Positions 4,946 through 12,159 of a DNA stretch of 14,745 nucleotides are shown piece by piece. Below the pieces are notes generated by a model that searched no databases, was not told the origin of the DNA, and saw only the letters and a program-made list of their open reading frames with translations. The translations under genes were made by a program, and so were the position numbers. Origin of the DNA: an uncultured Collinsella sp. (GTDB taxonomy: Bacteria > Actinomycetota > Coriobacteriia > Coriobacteriales > Coriobacteriaceae); contig CABUUB010000045.1 of assembly GCA_902494625.1 (NCBI GenBank), positions 1-14,745 on the forward strand, written 5' to 3'. How positions within the stretch are numbered: the first letter of the stretch is position 1; each line of letters starts with the position of its first letter.

Positions 4946-6219
4946 TCGAGTCCGGAGAACGAAGGGTAGGCGCTCTCGCCGTGCTGACTCGCATCCAGGC
5001 CCAGTGCCTCGTCGGCCTCATCCACGCGCAGGCTACCGTGGAAGAGCGCCTTGACCACCGCGGCGATCAGCAAATCGAGCACCAGCACAATAGCGACCGT
5101 CACCACAATGCCCAGGACCTGCGAGACGAGCAGCGACACGTCGCCCGTGTAGAACAGGCCGCCCTTGCCGGTCCACGAAAGCTCCGGCACGCAGAACAGA
5201 CCCGTGAGCACGCCGCCCAAGATGCCGCCGATACCGTGGCAACCAAACGCGTCGAGCGCGTCGTCGTAGCCAAACTTGGTCTTAAGATGGCTAATGGCCA
5301 AGTAGCAGACGGGCGACACGATCAGGCCCATGACCAGCGCTGCCCACGGCTCGACAAAGCCCGCGCCGGGCGTGACCACCACAAGGCCCGCAACCAGACC
5401 GGTGCTGGCGCCCACCAGCGTGGGACGACCGGTGTGCACGCGCTCGACGGCAAGCCACGAGACCATGCCCGCTGCGCTGGCCGTCACGGTGTTGAGGATG
5501 GCGAGCGCCGCCACGGCGTCGGCCTTAAACTCGCTGCCGCCGTTAAAGCCAAACCAGCCAAACCAAAGCAGGCCAGCGCCCAGCGCCACAAACGGTACAT
5601 TATGCGGACGGTAGCTCACCATGCCAAAGCCGCGACGACGGCCGAGCATTAAGCAGAGGATCAGGCCGGTAAGACCGGACGAAATGTGTACCACGTCGCC
5701 GCCGGCAAAATCGAGCGCACCGATGATGTCACCGATAAAGGAGCCCTCGCCGCCCCACACCATGTGGGCGAGCGGCGCGTAGACCACGAGCAACCAAATA
5801 CCCAAAAACGTCACCATAGCGCCAAACTTAACGCGTCCAGCCAGGCTGCCTGTAACGATGGCCGCGGTGATCATGGCAAACGCCATCTGAAAGGCGATGT
5901 TGATGATCTGAGGGTAGACAGCGCCGTCCGTCGCGGTGCCCTCGGCCGCCTGCAGCACCTGGTTGAGCACCGGCAGGCACAGCAGCTGGTCAAGGCCTCC
6001 AATAAACGGGCTCGAGCCGTCACCGCCATAGGCCAGCGACCAGCCGGCAACAATCCACAGCACGCCAACCAGGCCAATGGCGCCAAAGCACATGAGCATG
6101 GTGTTGATGACATTTTTGCGCCTGGACAGGCCGCCATAGAAAAACGCCAGACCCGGTGTCATTAAAAACACGAGCATGGTGCAGATGAGCATAAAGGTTG
6201 TCGATCCCGTATCGTACAT
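4942..6219 (-). CDS. amt: Ammonium transporter, Amt/MEP/Rh family
   Basis: A 425-residue, 11-helix membrane protein forming trimeric ammonium channels. Diagnostic residues are present: the twin-His pair H178 (in G-G-D-V-V-H) and H328 (in D-A-F-G-C-H-G), the Asp of L-D-F-A-G-G (D170) that supports the outer binding site, Phe110 and Phe223 regions for the Phe gate, and the G-L-S-R-R-K-N loop after helix 1. There is no long signal peptide; the N-terminus goes directly into helix 1 as in many Gram-positive Amt proteins. The ATG at 6219 has AAGGGGGA six bases upstream. It is transcribed before glnK, its usual partner, which would plug the channel when nitrogen is sufficient. Expression probably responds to nitrogen; a candidate binding repeat lies 104-150 bases upstream. 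Confidence 0.96.
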   Translation of the reverse strand: MYDTGSTTFMLICTMLVFLMTPGLAFFYGGLSRRKNVINTMLMCFGAIGLVGVLWIVAGWSLAYGGDGSSPFIGGLDQLLCLPVLNQVLQAAEGTATDGAVYPQIINIAFQMAFAMITAAIVTGSLAGRVKFGAMVTFLGIWLLVVYAPLAHMVWGGEGSFIGDIIGALDFAGGDVVHISSGLTGLILCLMLGRRRGFGMVSYRPHNVPFVALGAGLLWFGWFGFNGGSEFKADAVAALAILNTVTASAAGMVSWLAVERVHTGRPTLVGASTGLVAGLVVVTPGAGFVEPWAALVMGLIVSPVCYLAISHLKTKFGYDDALDAFGCHGIGGILGGVLTGLFCVPELSWTGKGGLFYTGDVSLLVSQVLGIVVTVAIVLVLDLLIAAVVKALFHGSLRVDEADEALGLDASQHGESAYPSFSGLD

Positions 6220-6322
6220 TCGTCCCCCTTGGTCGCATGAACGTTGTCGGCGCCCATAATGCGGCCGAGGGGCAACTGGTGTAGACCAGATGCGGCGTTG
6301 TTAAACGCTGCGTTGTCGAATG

Positions 6323-6369
6323 GAAACGGTGCCGCAATCTTGGAAACGGCACGGCAAAGGACGCGAAAC
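6323..6369. promoter_or_regulatory. Three phased GAAACG(G) repeats upstream of amt
   Basis: GAAACGG occurs at 6323, 6343 and 6365, spaced 20 and 22 bp, so all three lie on about one face of the helix, 104-150 bp before the amt start. GAAAC is one half of the actinobacterial GlnR box, but the partner half GTNAC is not found at the expected six-base spacing, so GlnR is not claimed. The rest of 6220-6416 holds a short CTGGT/ACCAG inverted repeat (6276-6289) and no ORF. Confidence 0.35.
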
Positions 6370-6416
6370 GGACGGGAAATACGCGAGCAAGGGAGCCGTG
6401 AGCGTGCCCGTCCCGG

Positions 6417-7436
6417 CTAGCGCCGAAACAGCTCGCGGGCGCGGTCGCGGAGATTAGTTGCTCGGATGACGCCTTCATAGCGGTTGATGCGCAAGCGCGG
6501 GAAGGCATTGAAGAAGCGCAGGTCGCGTCGGCTGAGCGACACGCTTGGCACCGGACGGCTCATGCGCTTGCCGGCAAGGCGACGACTGAGCGACGGACGC
6601 GGCATGCTCGGCGCGGCATCGGCCACGCGGCGGGCGGCAAGCGCCAGGCCGCGAGCACCATCCGCGATAAACGTCGGCATCGAAGCCTTCTCGCGCAGGG
6701 CATCGAGCGCGGCGTCACCCAGCTCGGCCAGCCACGCGTTAACGGCACGGCTACGGATATGCGTCTGCGCCACCGAGTCAATCGTCGATTCGGGAATGCG
6801 CTCGAGCATTGAGTCCGAGGCATCGGCAAGCGACTCGTTGATGCGGTCGGCAAGGTCGGCCCGGACGCGCTCCAGCTGATCGGACAGACGCCGCCAGCTC
6901 GCCAACGAGCATGCCGCGTCGACCATCATCGCGACCGCGACGATAAAGGCGGACAGCCGCACAATCAGCACCGGCAGATGGCCAAGCAGTCCCAGCAATG
7001 CCGGCTCCACCAAACGGCAAATGCACAACGAACCCAGGCCAAACGCGCAGGCCCAGTACAGGCAGATACGTCCGTGCAGGTTAAACGGCAGGTGCGAATA
7101 ATCCCAAAAGCGCGCGCCCGTTGTTTTTTCCAATAGAAGGCCCACACTGTACTCGATTACGCTGCACACGAGCGCTGCAGCGACAAACTGGCTCGAGGCA
7201 TCCGGAATCCCGCGCAACAAAAGCCAGCAGGCTATGCCGCCCGCGCCATAGATGGGGCAGCACGGCCCCAGCAAAAAGCCACTGTTGGCAAATCGTCCGT
7301 GATTGAGCATGGCGCATACTGTCGACTCCCATGCCCAGCCGCAAAACCCGTAAAAGGCAAACGAGAGCACCAGTGCCGAGAGTGGGCAGGCGGCAAGCGT
7401 CGCGCCGCCAAACGCCATGTCAATCGCGGTCCCCAC
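6417..7436 (-). CDS. CmpB-family membrane protein (putative ABC transporter permease)
   Basis: 339 residues. The N-terminal half (about 18-178) has five or six membrane segments carrying the hallmarks of the CmpB family (PF06541): F-Y-G-F-C-G-W-A-W-E-S (28-38), G-F-L-L-G-P-C-C-P-I-Y-G (53-64), E-K-T-T-G-A-R-F-W-D-Y-S (103-114) and F-N-L-H-G-R-I-C-L (118-126). The family is named permease by homology only; its transport role is unproven. The C-terminal half is basic and helical, ending in a F-F-N-A-F-P-R-L-R-I-N-R-Y-E-G motif often seen at the end of such proteins. The start is GTG at 7436, three bases after the HD gene stop, with GAGAGGG inside the end of that gene as SD, so the two are translationally linked. 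An ATG at 7418 is a weaker alternative. Confidence 0.85.
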   Translation of the reverse strand: MGTAIDMAFGGATLAACPLSALVLSFAFYGFCGWAWESTVCAMLNHGRFANSGFLLGPCCPIYGAGGIACWLLLRGIPDASSQFVAAALVCSVIEYSVGLLLEKTTGARFWDYSHLPFNLHGRICLYWACAFGLGSLCICRLVEPALLGLLGHLPVLIVRLSAFIVAVAMMVDAACSLASWRRLSDQLERVRADLADRINESLADASDSMLERIPESTIDSVAQTHIRSRAVNAWLAELGDAALDALREKASMPTFIADGARGLALAARRVADAAPSMPRPSLSRRLAGKRMSRPVPSVSLSRRDLRFFNAFPRLRINRYEGVIRATNLRDRARELFRR

Positions 7437-7439
7437 CGT

Positions 7440-7976
7440 CTACCCTCTCCTCTTTTCGCTCGATTCGCCACTCACGCTATCGTCTGCCTCGTCCTTGCGC
7501 GGCAGACGGCCGGCGATCGTCTCGCGCAGAGCACACCATTTATCCGCCAGGCACACAATCCATGCCTCACGACACGTCGGCGGCACCGGCACCAGCGGAA
7601 ACATATGCCGCACGATAATATTCCGCTCGCGCGACGTCAGCTCAAAATCCTCCTCCGCACGCGCCAGGGCAAAAAATGGATGCCGAAATCCGTGCAGTCG
7701 ATGGCTCGGGTCGGGGTCGTGCCAGTCATAGAGAAAGTAGTCGTGCAGCAAGGCCCCGCGCAGCAGCGAGGCACGGTCGACCGAAATGCCAGCACGGCCC
7801 AAGCGCTCGGCAAAGGACAGGCTCGCCCGCGCTACCGAAGTCACATGTGCATAGACCGTCACGTCGCCATGCTGGATAAACTCGTGCGTCAGGTCCAAGC
7901 GTCCCGCCTGGGCCAGCTGGCGGGCGGCATAGTCGACCTCGTGCGCGATTTTCTCGGCACGAACGGTATCGGACAT
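7440..7976 (-). CDS. HD-domain family protein, probable metal-dependent phosphohydrolase
   Basis: 178 residues. The HD metal-binding set is complete in order: H44 (in V-Y-A-H-V), H78-D79 (in A-L-L-H-D-Y), H99, H124 (in I-V-R-H-M-F-P-L) and D145 (in C-L-A-D-K-W). HD proteins usually hydrolyse phosphoester bonds in nucleotides or signalling molecules; the substrate here is not evident. I chose the ATG at 7976 because GGAGG lies five bases upstream and the fold starts close after it; a longer frame to 8048 adds 24 residues without SD. First gene of a two-gene unit with the CmpB-family gene, a pairing often seen in Gram-positive genomes. It diverges from the DXS-like gene across 228 bp. Confidence 0.85.
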   Translation of the reverse strand: MSDTVRAEKIAHEVDYAARQLAQAGRLDLTHEFIQHGDVTVYAHVTSVARASLSFAERLGRAGISVDRASLLRGALLHDYFLYDWHDPDPSHRLHGFRHPFFALARAEEDFELTSRERNIIVRHMFPLVPVPPTCREAWIVCLADKWCALRETIAGRLPRKDEADDSVSGESSEKRRG

Positions 7977-8065
7977 GCGGCCTCCTTCCAGCGGCTCACG
8001 GCGGCAAGCCACGGCCTGTGCACAATCGATAAAAACATCATGGAACATATCAGTATGGCATCGGA

Positions 8066-8077
8066 CAAAACGTTTTG
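8066..8077. promoter_or_regulatory. 12-bp perfect palindrome in the divergent intergenic region
   Basis: CAAAACGTTTTG is a perfect palindrome near the middle of the 228-bp gap 7977-8204 between the HD gene (minus) and the DXS-like gene (plus). Its position suggests an operator shared by divergent promoters, but no convincing hexamer pair fixes either promoter. No small ORF or RNA gene was seen in the rest of the gap. Confidence 0.3.
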
Positions 8078-8204
8078 CCCCACCAGTTGGCGAATTACCG
8101 CGCCGCCGTCACATATCAAACGCCAAAATGTGCGAGACTGTCTTGTGCAATTGTGCCGGCCGAGGGAGTGCCGGCGCACGATTCGCATGGAGTAACCCAC
8201 AACG

Positions 8205-9986
8205 ATGCTGCTTACGCAAACGACAACGCCCGAGGACGTCAAGGCTCTTAATCGCGCCGAGCTCCCGCAGCTCTGCGGCGAGATCCGCCAGGCAATCCTC
8301 GAAAGCTCCGCCGCCGTCGGCGGACACGTTGCCCCCAACTTGGGCGTCGTTGAGCTTACGGTTGCGCTTCATCGCGTGTTTAACTCCCCCATCGACAAGA
8401 TTGTCTTTGACGTTTCGCACCAGACCTACGCCCACAAGGCGCTGACCGGGCGCGCGTACACTTATATCGATCCGGAGCGTTATGGTGAGGCTTCTGGCTT
8501 TGCCAATCCCGACGAGTCCGAGCACGACCTGTTCGCCATGGGCCATACCTCCACGTCGGTGAGCCTGGGCTGCGGCCTGGCGCACGCTCGTGACCTGGCG
8601 GGCGATGCGTACAACGTCATCACCATCATTGGCGACGGCTCGCTTTCGGGCGGCCTGGCGTTTGAGGGCTTTAACAATGCCGCCGAACTCGATAGCAACC
8701 TGATCATCATCGTCAACGACAACGACCAGTCCATTGCCGAGAACCATGGCGGCCTGTATCGCAATCTGGCCGAGCTGCGCGCCAGCAACGGCACCTGTGA
8801 GCGCAACGTTTTCCGCGCGATGGGGCTCGACTACCGCTATCTGGACGCCGGTAACGACGTGTTGGCCCTCGTCGACGCGTTGCAGGAACTGCGCAATATC
8901 GATCATCCCATCGTGCTGCACGTCTCCACCGCCAAGGGCAAGGGCTTTGAGCCCGCCCAGAACGACCCCGAGCGCTGGCACCACGTGGGTCCGTTTGACA
9001 TGGCAACTGGACGCAAGCTCTGCCCGGGCCATCCGAGCGAGCCTGCGCCGCGCACCTATGCCGACATTACGGGCGAGGCGCTCAGCGCCGCCATCGAGCG
9101 CGATCCGCAGGTCGTGGGCATCACGGCCGCCACGCCCTACATCATGGGCTTTACACCCGAGCTTCGCGCTGCCGCCGGCAAACAGTTCGTCGATGTGGGC
9201 ATTGCCGAGGAGCACGCCGTGACCTTTGCCACCGCGCTTGCGCGCTCGGGCGCCAAGCCAGTCTTTGGTGTGTACGGCACGTTTTTGCAGCGCGCCTACG
9301 ACGAACTGTGGCACGACCTGTGCCTCAACGACGCCCCGGCAACCATCCTGGTGTTTGGCGCGTCGATCTTCGGCACCACATCCGAGACGCACCTCTCGTT
9401 CTTTGATATTTCCATGCTGGGCGGACTTCCCAACATGCGCTACTTGGCGCCGGCCTGCATGGAGGAATATCTGTCCATGCTGAGCTGGTCGCTCGACCAC
9501 CGCGAGCATCCCGTGGCGATCCGCGTACCGGGCATTGGCCTGGTTAGCCGCCCCGATTTGGCGCCCGCCGAGGACACCGACTACAGCGCCGTTCGCTACA
9601 ACGTGGTGCGCCAAGGCCGCGATGTGGCCGTGCTCGCGCTCGGCGATTTCTTTGAGCTGGGCGAGCGCGTGGCAAACCGCTTGGCCGCCGAGTACGGTAT
9701 CGAGGCCACGCTCGTCAACCCGCGCTTTGCAACCGAGCTTGACCGTGAGTTCCTTGACAGCCTTGCCGCCGAGCATCGCGTCGTCGTCACCCTCGAGGAC
9801 GGCATCTTGGACGGCGGCTGGGGCGAGCGCGTCGCGTGCTATCTGGCCTGCACACCTGTGCGCACGCGCACCTTCGGCATCGCCAAGGGCTTCCCCGACC
9901 GCTACGACCCCAACGAGCTGCTCGCTCAGAACGGCATGACGGGCGAGAACATGGCCGCCGATGCCGTGAGACTACTCAACGAGTAA
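8205..9986 (+). CDS. 1-deoxy-D-xylulose-5-phosphate synthase-like TPP enzyme (DXS paralogue)
   Basis: 593 residues against about 620 for true DXS. DXS joins pyruvate and glyceraldehyde 3-phosphate in the MEP isoprenoid and thiamine/pyridoxal pathways. The three-domain order is intact: TPP domain with H72 (in S-H-Q-T-Y), G-D-G-S-L-S-G-G (143-150) and N171-D172; pyrimidine-binding domain with catalytic E335 (in G-I-A-E-E-H-A-V), Y357 and R363 (in F-L-Q-R-A-Y-D); and a C-terminal transketolase domain. By eye alignment to E. coli DXS, three substrate-contact residues differ: G385 for R420, T392 for D427 and G443 for R478, while H396 (H431) is kept. It may thus be a paralogue with another acceptor. 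The ATG at 8205 has GGAG 12 bases upstream, a rather long spacing. It is a single-gene unit ending in a strong terminator. Confidence 0.85.
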   Translation: MLLTQTTTPEDVKALNRAELPQLCGEIRQAILESSAAVGGHVAPNLGVVELTVALHRVFNSPIDKIVFDVSHQTYAHKALTGRAYTYIDPERYGEASGFANPDESEHDLFAMGHTSTSVSLGCGLAHARDLAGDAYNVITIIGDGSLSGGLAFEGFNNAAELDSNLIIIVNDNDQSIAENHGGLYRNLAELRASNGTCERNVFRAMGLDYRYLDAGNDVLALVDALQELRNIDHPIVLHVSTAKGKGFEPAQNDPERWHHVGPFDMATGRKLCPGHPSEPAPRTYADITGEALSAAIERDPQVVGITAATPYIMGFTPELRAAAGKQFVDVGIAEEHAVTFATALARSGAKPVFGVYGTFLQRAYDELWHDLCLNDAPATILVFGASIFGTTSETHLSFFDISMLGGLPNMRYLAPACMEEYLSMLSWSLDHREHPVAIRVPGIGLVSRPDLAPAEDTDYSAVRYNVVRQGRDVAVLALGDFFELGERVANRLAAEYGIEATLVNPRFATELDREFLDSLAAEHRVVVTLEDGILDGGWGERVACYLACTPVRTRTFGIAKGFPDRYDPNELLAQNGMTGENMAADAVRLLNE

Positions 9987-9988
9987 GA

Positions 9989-10027
9989 AAACCTCCGCAA
10001 GGGAAGCACCCCTGCGGAGGTTTTTGT
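9989..10027 (+). terminator. Intrinsic terminator of the DXS-like gene
   Basis: AAACCTCCGCA (9989-9999) pairs perfectly with TGCGGAGGTTT (10013-10023), followed by TTGTTTT. It starts three bases after the stop codon. The flanking A-run also makes it usable on the minus strand. Confidence 0.92.
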
Positions 10028-10043
10028 TTTCGCGACGCGATTA

Positions 10044-10098
10044 TCTCAATCTGTAACTTCTAGGGTCCGAATTCCCGTCTAACTGTTACAGATTGAGA
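10044..10098. repeat. Palindromic repeat with 14-bp perfect arms (REP-like)
   Basis: TCTCAATCTGTAAC (10044-10057) and GTTACAGATTGAGA (10085-10098) are perfect reverse complements. The 27-base centre contains a smaller GGG/CCC pairing around TCCGAATT. Lying just past a terminator in a non-coding gap, it looks like a dispersed intergenic palindrome; a partial echo, TATCTCAGCTGTAA, occurs at about 10180. Confidence 0.7.
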
Positions 10099-10133
10099 CA
10101 AAACAGCAAGGCAGGCCGCCACATCTGCAAGAA

Positions 10134-10166
10134 CCACCACAAAGGTGCCTGTCCCCTTTGTGGTGG
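10134..10166. repeat. Palindromic repeat with 12-bp perfect arms, related to copies A and B
   Basis: CCACCACAAAGG (10134-10145) and CCTTTGTGGTGG (10155-10166) pair perfectly around a nine-base loop TGCCTGTCC. The core ACAAAGG...CCTGTCCCCTTTG resembles the ACAAAGGGACAG core of the palindromes at 878 and 1287, so it is probably a variant of that family. Confidence 0.65.
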
Positions 10167-10215
10167 ATTTCAAAGCGCTATCTCAGCTGTAATAATCGGC
10201 GTTTGCCCAGATAAA

Positions 10216-10250
10216 ACCTGCCAAAATAAACCTGTCACTTTTTGGTAGGT
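10216..10250. repeat. Inverted repeat with internal direct repeat
   Basis: ACCTGCCAAAA (10216-10226) and TTTTGGTAGGT (10240-10250) pair with one mismatch. The unit also holds a direct repeat, AAACCTGCC and AAACCTGTC, 14 bases apart. It is the third distinct palindrome in the 379-bp gap 9987-10365; that gap also holds the terminator and the importer promoter but no ORF with a ribosome binding site. Confidence 0.5.
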
Positions 10251-10292
10251 AGAATTACCCATAGGGCAAGTATGTTTCTGAGTTATTTCGTG

Positions 10293-10322
10293 TTGACCCA
10301 TTTGAGCGCGATAGGGTATAAC
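10293..10322 (+). promoter_or_regulatory. Sigma70-type promoter of the amino-acid ABC importer operon
   Basis: TTGACC (10293-10298), an 18-base spacer and TATAAC (10317-10322). Transcription would start near 10329, leaving a leader of about 36 nt. A short hairpin GAGAA/TTCTC (10349-10363) places the AAGG of the SD in its loop just before the first start codon. Confidence 0.7.
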
Positions 10323-10365
10323 TCTACTCAACCGCTAGGGATTTTATTGAGAAAGGTGTTCTCCT

Positions 10366-11361
10366 ATGAGCAAGAACCTCTCCCAGCAGGTCGTTCTCGA
10401 CCGCCGCGGCTTCGTCGCCGCCACCTTCGCAACCGTCGCCGGCCTTGGTCTTGCCGGCTGCTCCGACACCAGTGCCGAGGCCGACAAGGGTTCCGCCGCC
10501 GGCTCCTCCAAGAGCTCCGAAGATACCGAGGCTTCCACCACGCTCGACGCCAAGGCGTTCGACAAGCTCGTCGACAACGGCCCCAAGGCCGATGACGATG
10601 CCATCGCCGCCAGCACCTGGGCCACGGCCGTCAAGGACGCCGGCGTCTTTAAGATCGGTGGCGTTCAGACCTCTACGCTCTTCTCCCTCCTCAACGAGAA
10701 AGACGGTCAGACCCGCGGCTTCGATGCCGGTATCGCACAGCTCCTGTCCAACTACATTCTGGGCGAGAACAAGGTCGAGATTACCCAGGTGACCTCGGAC
10801 ACGCGCGAGTCTGTCCTGCAGAACGGCCAGGTCGACGCCGTCTTTGCCACCTACACCATCACTGACGAGCGCAAGGAGCTCGTCTCCTTTGCCGGTCCCT
10901 ACTACTACACCCAGCAGGCTATCCTGGTGCTCGCCGATAACGACGACATCAAGAGCGTCGACGACCTGGCCGACAAGAACGTCGCCGTCCAGTCTGGCTC
11001 CAACGGCCCCGCCATCCTGGAGGAGTTCGCTCCCAAGGCCAGCCAGCAGGAGTTCAAGACCGACGAGGAAGCCCGTCAGGCACTCCAGCAGGGTCGCGTT
11101 GACGCCTATGTCATCGATAACAACATGCAGCAGAGCGCCCTGGTCCGCGAGCCCGGTAAGTACAAGATCGCCGGCAAGCCCTTCGGCAGCAAGGAGCCCT
11201 ATGGCATCGGCCTGCCGCTCGATTCCGACGGCGTCGCCTTTGTCAACGACTTCCTTAAGAAGATCGAGGACGACGGCACCTGGACCGAGCTGTGGCAGAT
11301 CTGCATCGGCGACCGCACGGGCGACACCAATGTTCCCGAGCTGCCCGAGATCGGTGCCTAG
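10366..11361 (+). CDS. Amino-acid ABC transporter substrate-binding lipoprotein (glutamate/glutamine type, SBP_bac_3)
   Basis: 331 residues. The N-terminus carries both a twin-arginine motif (D-R-R-G-F-V at 12-17) and a lipobox (L-A-G-C with Cys32), so it is probably a Tat-exported, lipid-anchored protein. A Ser/Ala/Glu-rich linker follows (about 33-60). The type II periplasmic-binding fold begins near residue 90, with the family signatures G-F-D-A-G-I-A (G-F-D-x-D-x-A pattern), D-A-V-F-A-T-Y-T-I-T-D-E-R and F-A-G-P-Y-Y. The last two are typical of glutamate, glutamine and other polar amino-acid binders; exact specificity is not shown. The ATG at 10366 follows GAAAGG with about nine bases. 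First gene of the importer operon, separated from the permeases by a hairpin that should lower their expression relative to this protein. Confidence 0.93.
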   Translation: MSKNLSQQVVLDRRGFVAATFATVAGLGLAGCSDTSAEADKGSAAGSSKSSEDTEASTTLDAKAFDKLVDNGPKADDDAIAASTWATAVKDAGVFKIGGVQTSTLFSLLNEKDGQTRGFDAGIAQLLSNYILGENKVEITQVTSDTRESVLQNGQVDAVFATYTITDERKELVSFAGPYYYTQQAILVLADNDDIKSVDDLADKNVAVQSGSNGPAILEEFAPKASQQEFKTDEEARQALQQGRVDAYVIDNNMQQSALVREPGKYKIAGKPFGSKEPYGIGLPLDSDGVAFVNDFLKKIEDDGTWTELWQICIGDRTGDTNVPELPEIGA

Positions 11362-11449
11362 GCAGGGAGCCTGGTAACGGCCGCAACGAAACCATATGGA
11401 AACGCACAATACGCTTTATTGCGATAAACTGTTTCCTCAATGAGTTGTC

Positions 11450-11482
11450 GGGGCTTCCGTACACACGGGAGCCCCTTTCCTT
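11450..11482 (+). terminator. Intra-operon hairpin terminator/attenuator
   Basis: GGGGCTTCCGT (11450-11460) pairs with ACGGGAGCCCC (11465-11475), with one U/G wobble and loop ACAC, followed by TTTCCTT. It lies in the 138-bp gap between the binding-protein gene and the first permease gene. Partial termination here would give the excess of binding protein usual for ABC importers. It ends 18 bases before the next start codon. Confidence 0.75.
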
Positions 11483-11499
11483 ATCGGCGGGAGGTCCGC

Positions 11500-12159
11500 A
11501 TGAGTCTCTCCGAGCTCTGGTCGCTCTATGGCCAGAACTATATCGACGCGCTGCTAGCAACCTGGGGCATGACGCTTGAGTCGTTTGCCATCGCCATGGT
11601 GCTGGCCGTCGCCGTCACCGTGATGCGCGTGTCGCCGCTCAAGCCGCTGCGCGTCTTTGGCGACCTGTATGTCCAGGTCTTCCGTAACATCCCCGGCATT
11701 GCGCTGCTCATCATCGTCGTCTATGCGCTGCCGCCGCTCAAGGTCGTCCTGCCCTACCGCACCTGCGTTATCGTCGCCACGGTCCTTTTGGGCTCGGCCT
11801 TTGGCTCCGAGAACTTTATGAGCGGCATCAACACCGTTGGCGTCGGCCAGGTGGAAGCCGCCCGCTCGCTCGGCATGAGCTTCAGCCGTATCCTCGCCAA
11901 GATCGTGATTCCGCAGGCGCTGCGCTCGAGTGTGCTGCCCATGACCAACCTCTTTATCGCTGTCATGCTCACCACCGCGCTCGGCAGCCAGGTGCCGCTT
12001 AAACCGCAGGAGCTCACCGGCGTGGTGAGCTACATCAACACGCGCTCGCTCGGCGGCGTCGCCGCGTTCTTTATCTCGGCGCTTGGCTACTTGGGCACGG
12101 CCTTTGTGGTGAGCCACATTGGCAACTACATCGATAAGAAGGTGAGGATCCTCCGATGA
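11500..12159 (+). CDS. Amino-acid ABC transporter permease (GluC/HisM type)
   Basis: 219 residues, about five membrane helices. The cytoplasmic EAA loop that docks to the ATPase reads V-G-Q-V-E-A-A-R-S-L-G-M-S-F-S-R-I-L-A-K-I-V-I-P-Q-A at about 115-140. The early segment Y-I-D-A-L-L-A-T-W-G-M-T-L-E has the shape of the usual start of the polar amino-acid permease domain. I chose the ATG at 11500 with GGGAGG six bases upstream; a longer frame from 11440 would run through the terminator hairpin. It ends in an ATGA overlap with the next permease, implying coupled translation and a heterodimeric channel. Confidence 0.92.
   Translation: MSLSELWSLYGQNYIDALLATWGMTLESFAIAMVLAVAVTVMRVSPLKPLRVFGDLYVQVFRNIPGIALLIIVVYALPPLKVVLPYRTCVIVATVLLGSAFGSENFMSGINTVGVGQVEAARSLGMSFSRILAKIVIPQALRSSVLPMTNLFIAVMLTTALGSQVPLKPQELTGVVSYINTRSLGGVAAFFISALGYLGTAFVVSHIGNYIDKKVRILR

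Noticed and set aside
4836..5021. Minus-strand 61-codon frame in the amt end and amt-glnK spacer
   Set aside because: Out of frame with amt, no SD, and it runs through the inverted repeat; best explained as chance.
6312..6369. Actinobacterial GlnR box upstream of amt
   Set aside because: GAAAC halves are present but GTNAC halves are not at the required six-base spacing on either side.
7977..8048. Longer N-terminus for the HD-domain protein (start at 8048)
   Set aside because: GGAGG lies five bases before the ATG at 7976; the upstream start has no SD.
8109..9776. 555-codon open frame on the minus strand opposite the DXS-like gene
   Set aside because: Composition-driven shadow of a GC-rich gene; its low-complexity Ala/Gly/Arg/His translation has no family motifs, while the plus strand carries complete DXS-type motifs.
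10324..11409. 361-codon open frame on the minus strand opposite the binding-protein gene
   Set aside because: Shadow of codon bias; it runs through the operon promoter leader and start, and its Gly/Val/Leu-rich translation shows no domain.
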